Shown in pieces: positions 1 through 7,315 of a stretch of DNA of 64,000 nt. This DNA comes from Asticcacaulis sp. (lineage in GTDB: Bacteria; Pseudomonadota; Alphaproteobacteria; Caulobacterales; Caulobacteraceae). The position numbers were made by a program, and so were the translations under genes. The stretch lies in the NCBI RefSeq assembly GCF_027484505.1, contig NZ_JAIXSV010000057.1:1-64000 (forward strand), written 5' to 3'. The first letter of the stretch is position 1. Each line of letters starts with the position of its first letter. The notes beneath the pieces were generated by a model. It had not been told where the DNA came from, searched no databases, and saw only the letters and a program-made list of their open reading frames with translations.

Positions 1-597
1 AAAGCACAGTTTCGCACCAAGGGCATTGGCCGCCCGGCGGACATGACCTTCGTGCCCTTTTACGCCCAGTATGAGCGTCGCAGCGGGGTCTATTTCAAAC
101 GCTTTACAGAGGCGCAATGGAAGGACGAAGAGGCGGCTTTTCTCGCCGACCAGGAACGTCAGCGTGATCTGGCCGCCCGTTCGGTGGACGTTATGCACCT
201 CGGCGAGATGCAGCCGGAACGCGATCACAATCTTGAATCGGACGTGTCCTGGCCCGGCACCTATCGCGGACGCAATGGACGCGATGCGCGGCAGGGTGGG
301 TTCATGCAATTTACGATGAAGGTGCGCAAAACGCCGGGCCTGGATGCCGGGCCTTTGCAGATGCAGGCGACCTACTGGGGGAGCGACAAGCGCGCTTTCG
401 ACGTGCTGATCGACGGTCAAAAGGCGGTCAGCGTGGCCCATACAGAGGCCCCCCGACCCGGCGCGTTCTTTGACGAAATCTACGACATTCCCGAAACTTT
501 TACCAAGGGCAAGGAGACCGTCACTGTTCGTCTTCAGCCCACAAATGGCCGCTCGACCGGCATGATTTTCGGCCTTCGCCTGTTCACCGCCAGATAG
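1..597 (+). CDS. C-terminal part of a GH127-type glycosidase (5' truncated by window)
   Basis: The reading frame is open from base 1 and already coding, so the start lies upstream; the ATG at 43 is internal. The visible residues 'FVPFYAQYERRSGVYF' match the conserved end of GH127 beta-L-arabinofuranosidase-like (alpha/alpha)6 barrels, where a Pro-Phe-Tyr followed by Arg-Tyr marks the last strand of the catalytic part. About 150 residues of beta-rich sequence follow, like the C-terminal accessory domain many of these enzymes carry. The product probably removes arabinofuranosyl or related sugars from plant polysaccharide side chains. It is followed after 8 bases by a secreted protein gene on the same strand, so the two are probably co-transcribed. 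The family assignment rests on a short segment; the catalytic cysteine region is outside the window. Confidence 0.65.
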   Translation, partial: KAQFRTKGIGRPADMTFVPFYAQYERRSGVYFKRFTEAQWKDEEAAFLADQERQRDLAARSVDVMHLGEMQPERDHNLESDVSWPGTYRGRNGRDARQGGFMQFTMKVRKTPGLDAGPLQMQATYWGSDKRAFDVLIDGQKAVSVAHTEAPRPGAFFDEIYDIPETFTKGKETVTVRLQPTNGRSTGMIFGLRLFTAR

Positions 598-605
598 AGA
601 CTCCC

Positions 606-2420
606 ATGCGCGCCTTGATATCTGCGACCGCTCTGCTGGCCGTTTCTGCCCTTTTCTCCGTTGCCGAAGCCAAAGACACTTGCGTTTCTGGTCCCTTCGC
701 CGTTGTCTCCGGCACGCCGGAGGAAGCGCCTGTACAGTATGAGACTGAGCATTACGCCTTCAGATGGAAAGAGGGCTCCGTCAACAAGGCAGATGCCATC
801 TCCGCCGGAGAGACGCTCGAATACATCTGGAAGTTCTATATGGACGGAACGAAGTTTGCCGTCCCCTACTGTGACACTGGCAAAAAGCACAAGGCCAATA
901 TTAATCTCGACCCGAGCTTTGCGCTTTCCGGCGGACCAACAGGGGAGCGTGATATGGGCATGTGGATTCACCCTCTGTCGCTCAAAGACAATTGGGGTCT
1001 CGCACACGAATTTGCCCACGGGCTACAGGGTTCGTCGCGTGGCTTCCGGGACTCTGTCTATTCGGGCTGGTTGTGGGAAAACCACGCTAATTGGATGACG
1101 CATCAACTTCCTGTTTTCCGGGATAACGTCCATTGCTCCGAGATGCTGGTTAACTTCCCCCACCTCTATTACGGCTCGACCCGAGATCGCTACTGTAGCT
1201 GGCAGTTTCTTGAATACCTGAAGAATGAGTTCGGCTATGAGGCGGTCAATCGCCTCTGGTCTGACGCGCTGAAACCAGGTCAGGCGGGATACGAGCAGGA
1301 AGACCCCTTCATTGTGCTGATGCGCACTCGGGACTGGAGCCTTAGCCAATTCAATGATGTGTTTGGCAACTGGGCGCTGCACAATGTTAACTGGGACTAC
1401 ATCAATCCGGACGGCAGCGATCAAGGCCAAATCTATCGTAAGGCCTACGGTTCCTACGACCAGCGCGACGGCCAACGCTTCCTGCGAGTCACCCAGCTTG
1501 ATGCCATCGACACCCAAAAGCGGCAATTTGCGGTGCCCTTCGATTGGGCACCACAGCGCTGGGGCTATAACATTGTCAGGTTGTTCCCCGATAGCGGCGC
1601 AACGACGGTAACAGTTACTTTTCGGGGCATCGTTCAGACGAAGCCGGCAAACCCGCTTCCAGGCCTTGAGCATGAACCTTCGACACTGGCTGATCCGGGG
1701 TCAAACTGGCGTTGGGGGGTAGTTGCCATCAGTCAGAATGGCCAATCGAGGATTAGCCCCGTTGTCGATGGGGCCGATGGTGACATGATCTTCCCCGTCA
1801 AGCCGACAGATAAGGCTTTATATCTCGTCGTGATGGGGGCCCCCGATATCTATCAGAAGATTCAATGGGACCAGCCCTGGCACTCCATTTACCGCTATCC
1901 CTGGATGGCGAGCTTCGAAGGGGCCATGCCGGAGGGATTTGAGCCAGGCACTCCGACACCTACCGCCAAAGGACACCGACACCCGAATGGCGGCGGTTGG
2001 GTCGCCGATGGCGCGCAGGTCGCAGCGAGTGCCTATGTGGGGCCTCAGGCCCGTGTATTGAGCGGTAAGGTGCTGGATCAGGCACGCATCGAAGATCATG
2101 CCGTTGTGAACGGGGGTGAGGTTTCCGGTGACGCTATCGTCGGCGCGCTTAGCCTTATCTCGAATGGCGTTAAGGTCACCGACAAGGCTGTCGTTCGAAC
2201 CAGCTTTATGGGCATCGGACAGTTTGAACCGGGGGCGGTGATCAAGGGAACGGCAAAGCTCTATGGCGACGTCGAACTCCGGGGAGGCCCCACCCTTACG
2301 CGCGGTGCCTACAGCGGGTTCGTGGAGGCCGACAGCCAGCAGTCCCCTCAAAGAGGTGGAAATCTCGACGAGATTCCGCAGGAGATCACCAAAAGAAGTG
2401 AGGTGAAGTGGCGACCCTAG
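606..2420 (+). CDS. Secreted HExxH metallopeptidase-like protein (DUF6055-like) with C-terminal beta-helix repeats
   Basis: The 604-residue product begins with a Sec signal peptide (hydrophobic run at residues 5-20, cleavage near AEA-KD), so it is exported. Residues 134-138 read HEFAH, a zincin HExxH motif inside 'LAHEFAHGLQG', with the conserved 'WLWENHANWMTHQ' segment downstream. This layout resembles the DUF6055 family found beside polysaccharide-degrading enzymes. Residues from about 455 on contain short imperfect repeats of the hexapeptide or left-handed beta-helix kind ('VADGAQVAASAYVGPQARV'). It starts 8 bases after a glycosidase gene and is probably in the same operon. The substrate is unknown: it could be a peptidase or a structural carbohydrate-associated protein that kept the motif. 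Confidence 0.6.
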   Translation: MRALISATALLAVSALFSVAEAKDTCVSGPFAVVSGTPEEAPVQYETEHYAFRWKEGSVNKADAISAGETLEYIWKFYMDGTKFAVPYCDTGKKHKANINLDPSFALSGGPTGERDMGMWIHPLSLKDNWGLAHEFAHGLQGSSRGFRDSVYSGWLWENHANWMTHQLPVFRDNVHCSEMLVNFPHLYYGSTRDRYCSWQFLEYLKNEFGYEAVNRLWSDALKPGQAGYEQEDPFIVLMRTRDWSLSQFNDVFGNWALHNVNWDYINPDGSDQGQIYRKAYGSYDQRDGQRFLRVTQLDAIDTQKRQFAVPFDWAPQRWGYNIVRLFPDSGATTVTVTFRGIVQTKPANPLPGLEHEPSTLADPGSNWRWGVVAISQNGQSRISPVVDGADGDMIFPVKPTDKALYLVVMGAPDIYQKIQWDQPWHSIYRYPWMASFEGAMPEGFEPGTPTPTAKGHRHPNGGGWVADGAQVAASAYVGPQARVLSGKVLDQARIEDHAVVNGGEVSGDAIVGALSLISNGVKVTDKAVVRTSFMGIGQFEPGAVIKGTAKLYGDVELRGGPTLTRGAYSGFVEADSQQSPQRGGNLDEIPQEITKRSEVKWRP

Positions 2421-2546
2421 TGAGGATTTAGATTTATTGATACATAACGCTTCGTCTGCCCATCAGACATCACGGCACACCATCGGTTAATCGAACCCTC
2501 ACGCCTCATCGCAGCCGTTTGATAGGCTCTATTCAGTGCAAAAGAA

Positions 2547-2843
2547 ATGTCCGCCACAAAGCAGAACGCGTCCGATAGTCTTGTTCGCCAGTTACAGGCT
2601 CTACGTAGGGCGAAGGGGATGTCTCAATCGGAGTTGGGAAACCTTGTAGGCATCCCCCAGAGTTATATTTCCAGACTCGAAAGCTATGACGTTGATCTTC
2701 AGCTTTAGACGCTCATCGAAATAGCCCGAGCCCTTGATATGGAGGTTGTACTTAAACCCGGGCACGCGCCTGCCAGTGGTGATGAAGACGCGTTGCACGG
2801 TGGTGTCGAGCTTCACGCAAGTCGCACGAGCTCGGAGAGATGA
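2547..2843 (+). pseudogene. XRE/HipB-like HTH regulator with internal stop
   Basis: From the ATG at 2547 the frame encodes a clear XRE helix-turn-helix ('LRRAKGMSQSELGNLV' then 'IPQSYISRLES'). A TAG at 2706-2708 interrupts it, yet the same frame continues with 'TLIEIARALDMEVVLKPG', which is exactly how HipB-type antitoxins finish their fold. A single C-to-T change of a CAG (Gln) codon would explain the break. The reading frame ends with TGA at 2841. No HipA-type kinase is adjacent, so this is an orphaned, probably inactive regulator. Readthrough or a functional 53-residue product cannot be excluded. The 160 bases on to the next gene show nothing recognisable. Confidence 0.7.
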
Positions 2844-3006
2844 GCCTACGCCTAGGTCCATACGCACCGACCGAGCTATTTATCCCGACAAGACACATGC
2901 CATGTGGGGTTTGCCCTAGGCGCGTAAATCTCGGCAGGTTGGCACCCCGACAAAAGCTCACGTACTGCGCGGACGTATGTGAAACACCAAGGCAAGCGCC
3001 TGACTC

Positions 3007-5847
3007 TCACCCCTGATCGTTTATCCAGACTTGAGATTGCAGACCAGTAAAGCGTTGGCGGGGTCCGACCTCAGCTACTTCTGACTTTGTGCCCGGCGCG
3101 TAGTCGATATCGTCAGCGCCCATTTCGCTGGCCTGGCCACCGATGCGGTTCATCCGTGCATAGTTGGGGATGGCCAACATGGGCGAGCCATCGGCCCATT
3201 TTCCGGTCAATGCCACCACGCCACCTAGCAGGTCTGCGCGCCATTCCGCCTTGATCGGTGCCTTGCTAAGAGGTTGGGTTATGCTTTTCTGGTCGGCGAG
3301 TTCAACGTTGTAGACTAAAGGCCCGTAGCCGAGGGCCACCTTGCCCCGATCGGCTTCGATCTTCGGATCGGCGTGGATTCGCTGCGGTTCCATCGGAATT
3401 TCGAAGGCGATGGTATCGCCTGCCCGCCACTCACGCGTCACGACCACATAGCCATTGATGATCTCCGGCGAATAGGCTTTGCCATTGACGGTGAAGCGTT
3501 TCAGGCCGCTGATTTCCGGGGTCGCGGTATAGAGCGCGCTGGTCTGGCGGTTCGGCACGCGCACATGGACCGTAAAGGTCTTGGCTTCCTTGGGATTGAC
3601 GGTGATCGAGACCGCGCCATTCCAGGGATAGTCGGTCTTTTGCACCATCTCGACGTCGGTCCCGGCCACCTTTTCGACGGTAATCGTTGAGCCGATGAAC
3701 ATGTTAACATAGAGGCCCGCCTTATCCTTCACATAGGCCCAGGTCGGGATCATGAGGAGGGTACGCGGGATGTTGGCGACACAGCACGGACAGACGTGCC
3801 AGAGGGTGCGCTCGGTATTGATCAGGGGGTTGGTGTAACAGAAGCTGCGCCCTTCGAGATCGGTCGATCCCAGGAGCGCATTGTATATGGTCTGCTCGTA
3901 GAGGTCGGCGTACCTGGCGTCGTGGTAGCTGAGGTTCATCTTGTACTGGAAGAAGATGAGCCCACAGCTTGAGCAGGATTCGCAGTAGGCGCCGTTGCGT
4001 AAACTGTAGTCCGGCCCGAAGCCCTCAGAGGTCTCGCCAGAACCGATGCCGCCGGTGACGTAGTATTTGCGATTGACCATATTGTCCCACAGCGAGGCCA
4101 CAGCGCTCTGGTAGTCGCGGTCGCCGGTCTCGGCGGCAATGTCGGCCATGGCGGAATAGAAGTAGACAGCGCGGACGGCATGGCCGACGGCCTCATACTG
4201 CTGCACCGGAGGCAGGTGGCTCTGGTCGTACTCCTGTCCCCCCCGGCGCGATTCCAGCAGGAATTTGGCCAGCGCGATATAGGCGTCGCCCCGGCCGTTC
4301 CCCTCTTCGTCATTGACGAAGCGGCCGAAGCGGACAAGCGCCTGCTCCATCTCTTGGTGACCATCGAACCATTCCTTCTTGCCCGGCCCGATATGGGTAA
4401 CCCAGCAATCGGCGAGCTTCTTGGCGGCATTATAAAGGCGCCGGTCCTGTCCATTGGTCAGGGTATAGTGATTGATGGCGGATTCGATGAAATAGCCGGC
4501 GATATAACCCTCGTGATTGCTCCGCTGTTCGGGCGACCAGCGCTCCGGCCATTCTGATTTTGGGGCCAGGGTCTTGGCGGTTTGAAGATAGCCGTCTGGC
4601 TCTTGCGCAGCGAGGATAATCGGAATCCACCGCTCCAGCGTCTCACGCATCTTATCCTGTGCCGCGATCATATCTTTGTCGCCCTGCGGATCAACCATCA
4701 GAGCAATGCAGATGGCCTCGACCGTTTCCAGCACCCAGGCATTTGAAAAGACGTAGCCTTTGTGCGGGCCATGCGGCTCGCCGCGATTGGCCTTGCCCGC
4801 TTCGATGAAGTTGTCGATGCCGCCATTGCCGATGGTCAGATCGGTGCGTTCACAATAGTCGATGACGTGCGGAATCCAGTTAACAATCAGGGTCTTGGCG
4901 CGCGTATTCCACAGCGAGCTGTCGATGCTGTAGCGTTTGGTATAGACGACATCGAGCCGCTGCGGCGGCGGTGCGGCCTGAGCATGGAGCTTAAGCGTCG
5001 AGCGGCTGACCTTGCCTCCGGTATGGGCTTCGAGTTCCAACACATAGTCGCCGAGCGCAGAGACCTGAGCCGTGGTGACCGGGGCCTTGGGATCGGCGAA
5101 GGTGACTTCGCCCGGCCCGGACACCTTGCGCCACAGAATGCCAGCGTCGGCCGTAGAGGTCAGCCACTCGGCCTTGCCACGGAGGTAGGTCTTACCGCCC
5201 ATGACCACCGTGCGATCAATACCGGCCGCCACCGCTGGGGCGAACATCGGCACGACCCCCGAACTCATGACCTTCCATTCCAGGATACCGGTCGAGAGCG
5301 TACCGTCCGAAACGATTTCCAGACGCAGTTTATCGGTCGTCACCGCATCGAAGGTGCTGATATTGAAGATGTCTTTCTTCGCACCCAAGCCTTGCGCGTT
5401 TTTCACCGGCGTGAAGGCTGAGCCATTCCAATAGAGAATCCGACAGGCTTTCGGCGCACCAACGCCCTGGCCATCCACCCACCAGTACACCTCGATGCGG
5501 TTGGTCGTGACCGGCTCGCTCCAGTCGTACTGCACCCATTCCGTGCCCGTCTTTGGCCAATTGCCGTACATGCCCGCTTCGGCATCGGCGGAATTGGCCG
5601 GGGTGTTGCCGTCATTCAGCGCCGATACGCGGGTATCGCCGGAATGATAAGAGGTCGAGGCGGTCGCGACCTTGGCGAGATTGACCGAAGTGTTCGCAGC
5701 ATGGCTAGGTGTTGCCAGCGACGCAATTCCGGTAAACAGCGATACACCCGCCGCACCGGCGAAAAAAGACCGCCGCGTGAGGACAGCGCAAGCGCAATCC
5801 GCTGCACACGAATTGGAATGATTGTCAGCGATAAATTTTCTATGCAT
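3007..5847 (-). CDS. Exported GH127-family beta-L-arabinofuranosidase-like enzyme with F5/8C domain
   Basis: This 946-residue protein has a Tat-type signal ('TRRSFFAGAAG' at about residues 24-34), so it is probably exported folded. Residues 55-195 look like an F5/8 type C (discoidin) carbohydrate-binding domain, and about 200-290 like a beta-sandwich module. The rest is a GH127-type (alpha/alpha)6 barrel. The metal and nucleophile site is visible: a Glu-Ser-Cys near residue 622 and a Cys-Pro-Cys-Cys at 686-689, matching the Glu and three Cys that bind zinc in this family, one Cys being the nucleophile. It likely trims arabinofuranose-containing side chains. It is convergent with the upstream secreted protein gene and has a palindrome over its promoter. 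Substrate specificity cannot be read from sequence. Confidence 0.8.
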   Translation of the reverse strand: MHRKFIADNHSNSCAADCACAVLTRRSFFAGAAGVSLFTGIASLATPSHAANTSVNLAKVATASTSYHSGDTRVSALNDGNTPANSADAEAGMYGNWPKTGTEWVQYDWSEPVTTNRIEVYWWVDGQGVGAPKACRILYWNGSAFTPVKNAQGLGAKKDIFNISTFDAVTTDKLRLEIVSDGTLSTGILEWKVMSSGVVPMFAPAVAAGIDRTVVMGGKTYLRGKAEWLTSTADAGILWRKVSGPGEVTFADPKAPVTTAQVSALGDYVLELEAHTGGKVSRSTLKLHAQAAPPPQRLDVVYTKRYSIDSSLWNTRAKTLIVNWIPHVIDYCERTDLTIGNGGIDNFIEAGKANRGEPHGPHKGYVFSNAWVLETVEAICIALMVDPQGDKDMIAAQDKMRETLERWIPIILAAQEPDGYLQTAKTLAPKSEWPERWSPEQRSNHEGYIAGYFIESAINHYTLTNGQDRRLYNAAKKLADCWVTHIGPGKKEWFDGHQEMEQALVRFGRFVNDEEGNGRGDAYIALAKFLLESRRGGQEYDQSHLPPVQQYEAVGHAVRAVYFYSAMADIAAETGDRDYQSAVASLWDNMVNRKYYVTGGIGSGETSEGFGPDYSLRNGAYCESCSSCGLIFFQYKMNLSYHDARYADLYEQTIYNALLGSTDLEGRSFCYTNPLINTERTLWHVCPCCVANIPRTLLMIPTWAYVKDKAGLYVNMFIGSTITVEKVAGTDVEMVQKTDYPWNGAVSITVNPKEAKTFTVHVRVPNRQTSALYTATPEISGLKRFTVNGKAYSPEIINGYVVVTREWRAGDTIAFEIPMEPQRIHADPKIEADRGKVALGYGPLVYNVELADQKSITQPLSKAPIKAEWRADLLGGVVALTGKWADGSPMLAIPNYARMNRIGGQASEMGADDIDYAPGTKSEVAEVGPRQRFTGLQSQVWINDQG

Positions 5848-5876
5848 CGGGACGCCAAGGCCTGAGGAAATTATTT

Positions 5877-5913
5877 AGTATACAGTGTATACTCAGACAA
5901 TTTTGATTGACAA
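5877..5913 (-). promoter_or_regulatory. Palindromic operator over the GH127 promoter
   Basis: A 17-bp perfect inverted repeat, AGTATAC-AGT-GTATACT (5877-5893), lies 30 bases upstream of the GH127 start. On the minus strand a TTGTCA (-35 at 5913-5908) and TATACA (-10 at 5891-5886) are 16 bases apart, so the palindrome covers the -10 element, as expected for a repressor site. The shape resembles operators of GntR/FadR-type regulators. The regulator is not identified; no GntR gene is in the window. Confidence 0.55.
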
Positions 5914-6003
5914 GCTATTTTCTTGGCACCCCAAGTCCTCATTCCATGGAGACCAATGGCGATCGAAGTCACAGCGTGAGGACTCGTGCCGAAAGGCAAT
6001 GGG

Positions 6004-6065
6004 TAATCGCTCAAGGGTGAGCCCCGCGCGCTCGAAGACTGAGCGCAGGATCAGTGTTGGCATTA
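6004..6065 (-). pseudogene. 62-bp fragment of a luxI-type gene
   Basis: These 62 bases match 16797-16858 with only three differences. On the minus strand both encode 'PTLILRSVFERAGLTLERL', part of the C-terminal half of a LuxI-type acyl-homoserine-lactone synthase. The fragment stops abruptly where alkylsulfatase-like sequence begins on the other strand, so this is a recombination scar and not a gene. Confidence 0.7.
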
Positions 6066-6350
6066 AAGCTACCGGTTGTGGCGATCATCTATACGCATTC
6101 GCACACCGACCATTTTGGCGGGGCGGCGGGTCTCGCCGATTTTCTGGTAAAGGACGCACCGGTGATCGCGCCAAAGGGATTTTTGAACGCGGCCATCAGT
6201 GAAAATGTCGTCGCGGGGCCGGCCATGGTGCGTCGGGCCGCCTATCAGTTTGGCGGGCCCCTTGAAAAAAGTGCCACGGGCACCCTCGGCTCAGCCATCG
6301 GTCCGGCTATACCTCAGGGCACTCAGGGTCTGTTACCCCCTAAGGTGTAG
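6063..6350 (+). pseudogene. Alkyl/aryl-sulfatase fragment (metallo-beta-lactamase fold)
   Basis: The frame encodes about 95 residues with the metallo-beta-lactamase zinc motif 'THSHTDHFGG', then 'VIAPKGFLNAAISENV' and 'AMVRRAAYQFGG'. That order is characteristic of SdsA1/BDS1-type alkylsulfatases, which release sulfate from alkyl sulfate esters. Family members are about 650 residues; here the N-terminal portion and everything after about residue 95 are missing, and no signal peptide precedes it. It is a remnant, joined at its 5' edge to a luxI scrap. It fits an old sulfate-ester utilisation locus with the YezD, receptor and sulfate-binding genes that follow. Confidence 0.75.
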
Positions 6351-7057
6351 GGTTTGGATACTCAATACCTGAACCCTCGTGCCGATAGCCCGCCGCGAGA
6401 GTTCAAGCCTGCGTATAAAACGCGGCCCCGGCCAGACCCGATACCCTCGACCCGCAGGACCCACGGCACCTGCGTAGGTGCGTCAGACGTGCGGCAATCC
6501 CTGCCCCCCCTCACGGTGAGGGCTATGCCCCGCCGTTTCGCGCCGGTTGCCTAACTTAGCCCGTTACACTTGGGGGGGGGAGGTGGCCCGCGTGTGAGCG
6601 GTCCGTCTTTTGGCACCCCAAGACAAATCACTCAGTGTTGCAGGCCCTCTGATGAAATCGCCGATGGACGGCCCTCAGCGTCAGAGGCGCGCAGGGCATC
6701 GCTCCCCTCCCAGGACGCCAACAGCAGAAATAAGACGTTAAGTGTGTTAAATAAAACTCACTTTGTCCGATTTGCCATTAGAATGACTAAATTCAAAAAC
6801 CGTCAACGCATCTCGTTTTACGCGAGACCAAAGGGAACAACGGTTACAACTCACCACATCAGTTTTTATTTTTATTCATTTTTATTATTATATTCAATTT
6901 TTTATAAAAACATCACCCCCAATGGCGCGCTGTAGGGGGCAGTGCCGGAGGACCGCGCAACCAGCTCATCATTTCTAAACTGAACGAAATTACCGTTGAC
7001 GTTTCCGAGGCAATACACGACTAATGAGATGGTAATTTAACGCTGAGGACAAACACT
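6351..7057. other. Gene-poor gap with AT-rich tract
   Basis: No convincing gene is seen. There is a run of nine G at 6572-6580, and bases 6840-6920 are very rich in A and T compared with the surroundings, with little but short T runs. A possible ribosome site (GAGGA) precedes the GTG of the next gene. The composition suggests degenerate or foreign DNA left by rearrangement. Confidence 0.4.
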
Positions 7058-7246
7058 GTGACCCCTCCGCAGGCTCTGAAAATACACCGCGACCTCTCCG
7101 AAGCCGAGGAGCAGATCCTCCAGGCTATCGATCAGATCCGCTACGGCTCCGTGGAAATCGTCATTCACGACTCCCGTATCGTTCAGATCGAGAAATGCGA
7201 AAAGGTTCGCTTTGAGACCCGCCGCGACAAAGACGTCCGGCTCTGA
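7058..7246 (+). CDS. YezD-family small protein (DUF2292)
   Basis: This 62-residue protein starts at GTG behind a GAGGA ribosome site. Its core 'QIRYGSVEIVIHDSRIVQIEKCEKVRF' region is a single small beta-hairpin-rich domain matching DUF2292/YezD, a family repeatedly found next to sulfate or sulfonate transport and sulfur assimilation genes. Its biochemical role is not established. Here it is followed after 69 bases by a TonB-dependent receptor and then a sulfate-binding lipoprotein, which supports a sulfur-uptake context. The start could only be slightly different because the upstream frame carries no other good start. Confidence 0.8.
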   Translation: MTPPQALKIHRDLSEAEEQILQAIDQIRYGSVEIVIHDSRIVQIEKCEKVRFETRRDKDVRL

Positions 7247-7315
7247 AAACAAAAGCACGCGCGCCCTGACCGGACCGACCGGAAGCGACGCCTCTCACAC
7301 ACGAAGGTATCCTCC

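Noticed and set aside
6570..6935. A 121-codon plus-strand frame over the AT-rich tract
   Set aside because: No ribosome site, skewed composition (Ser, Phe and Tyr from T runs) and no recognisable motif.
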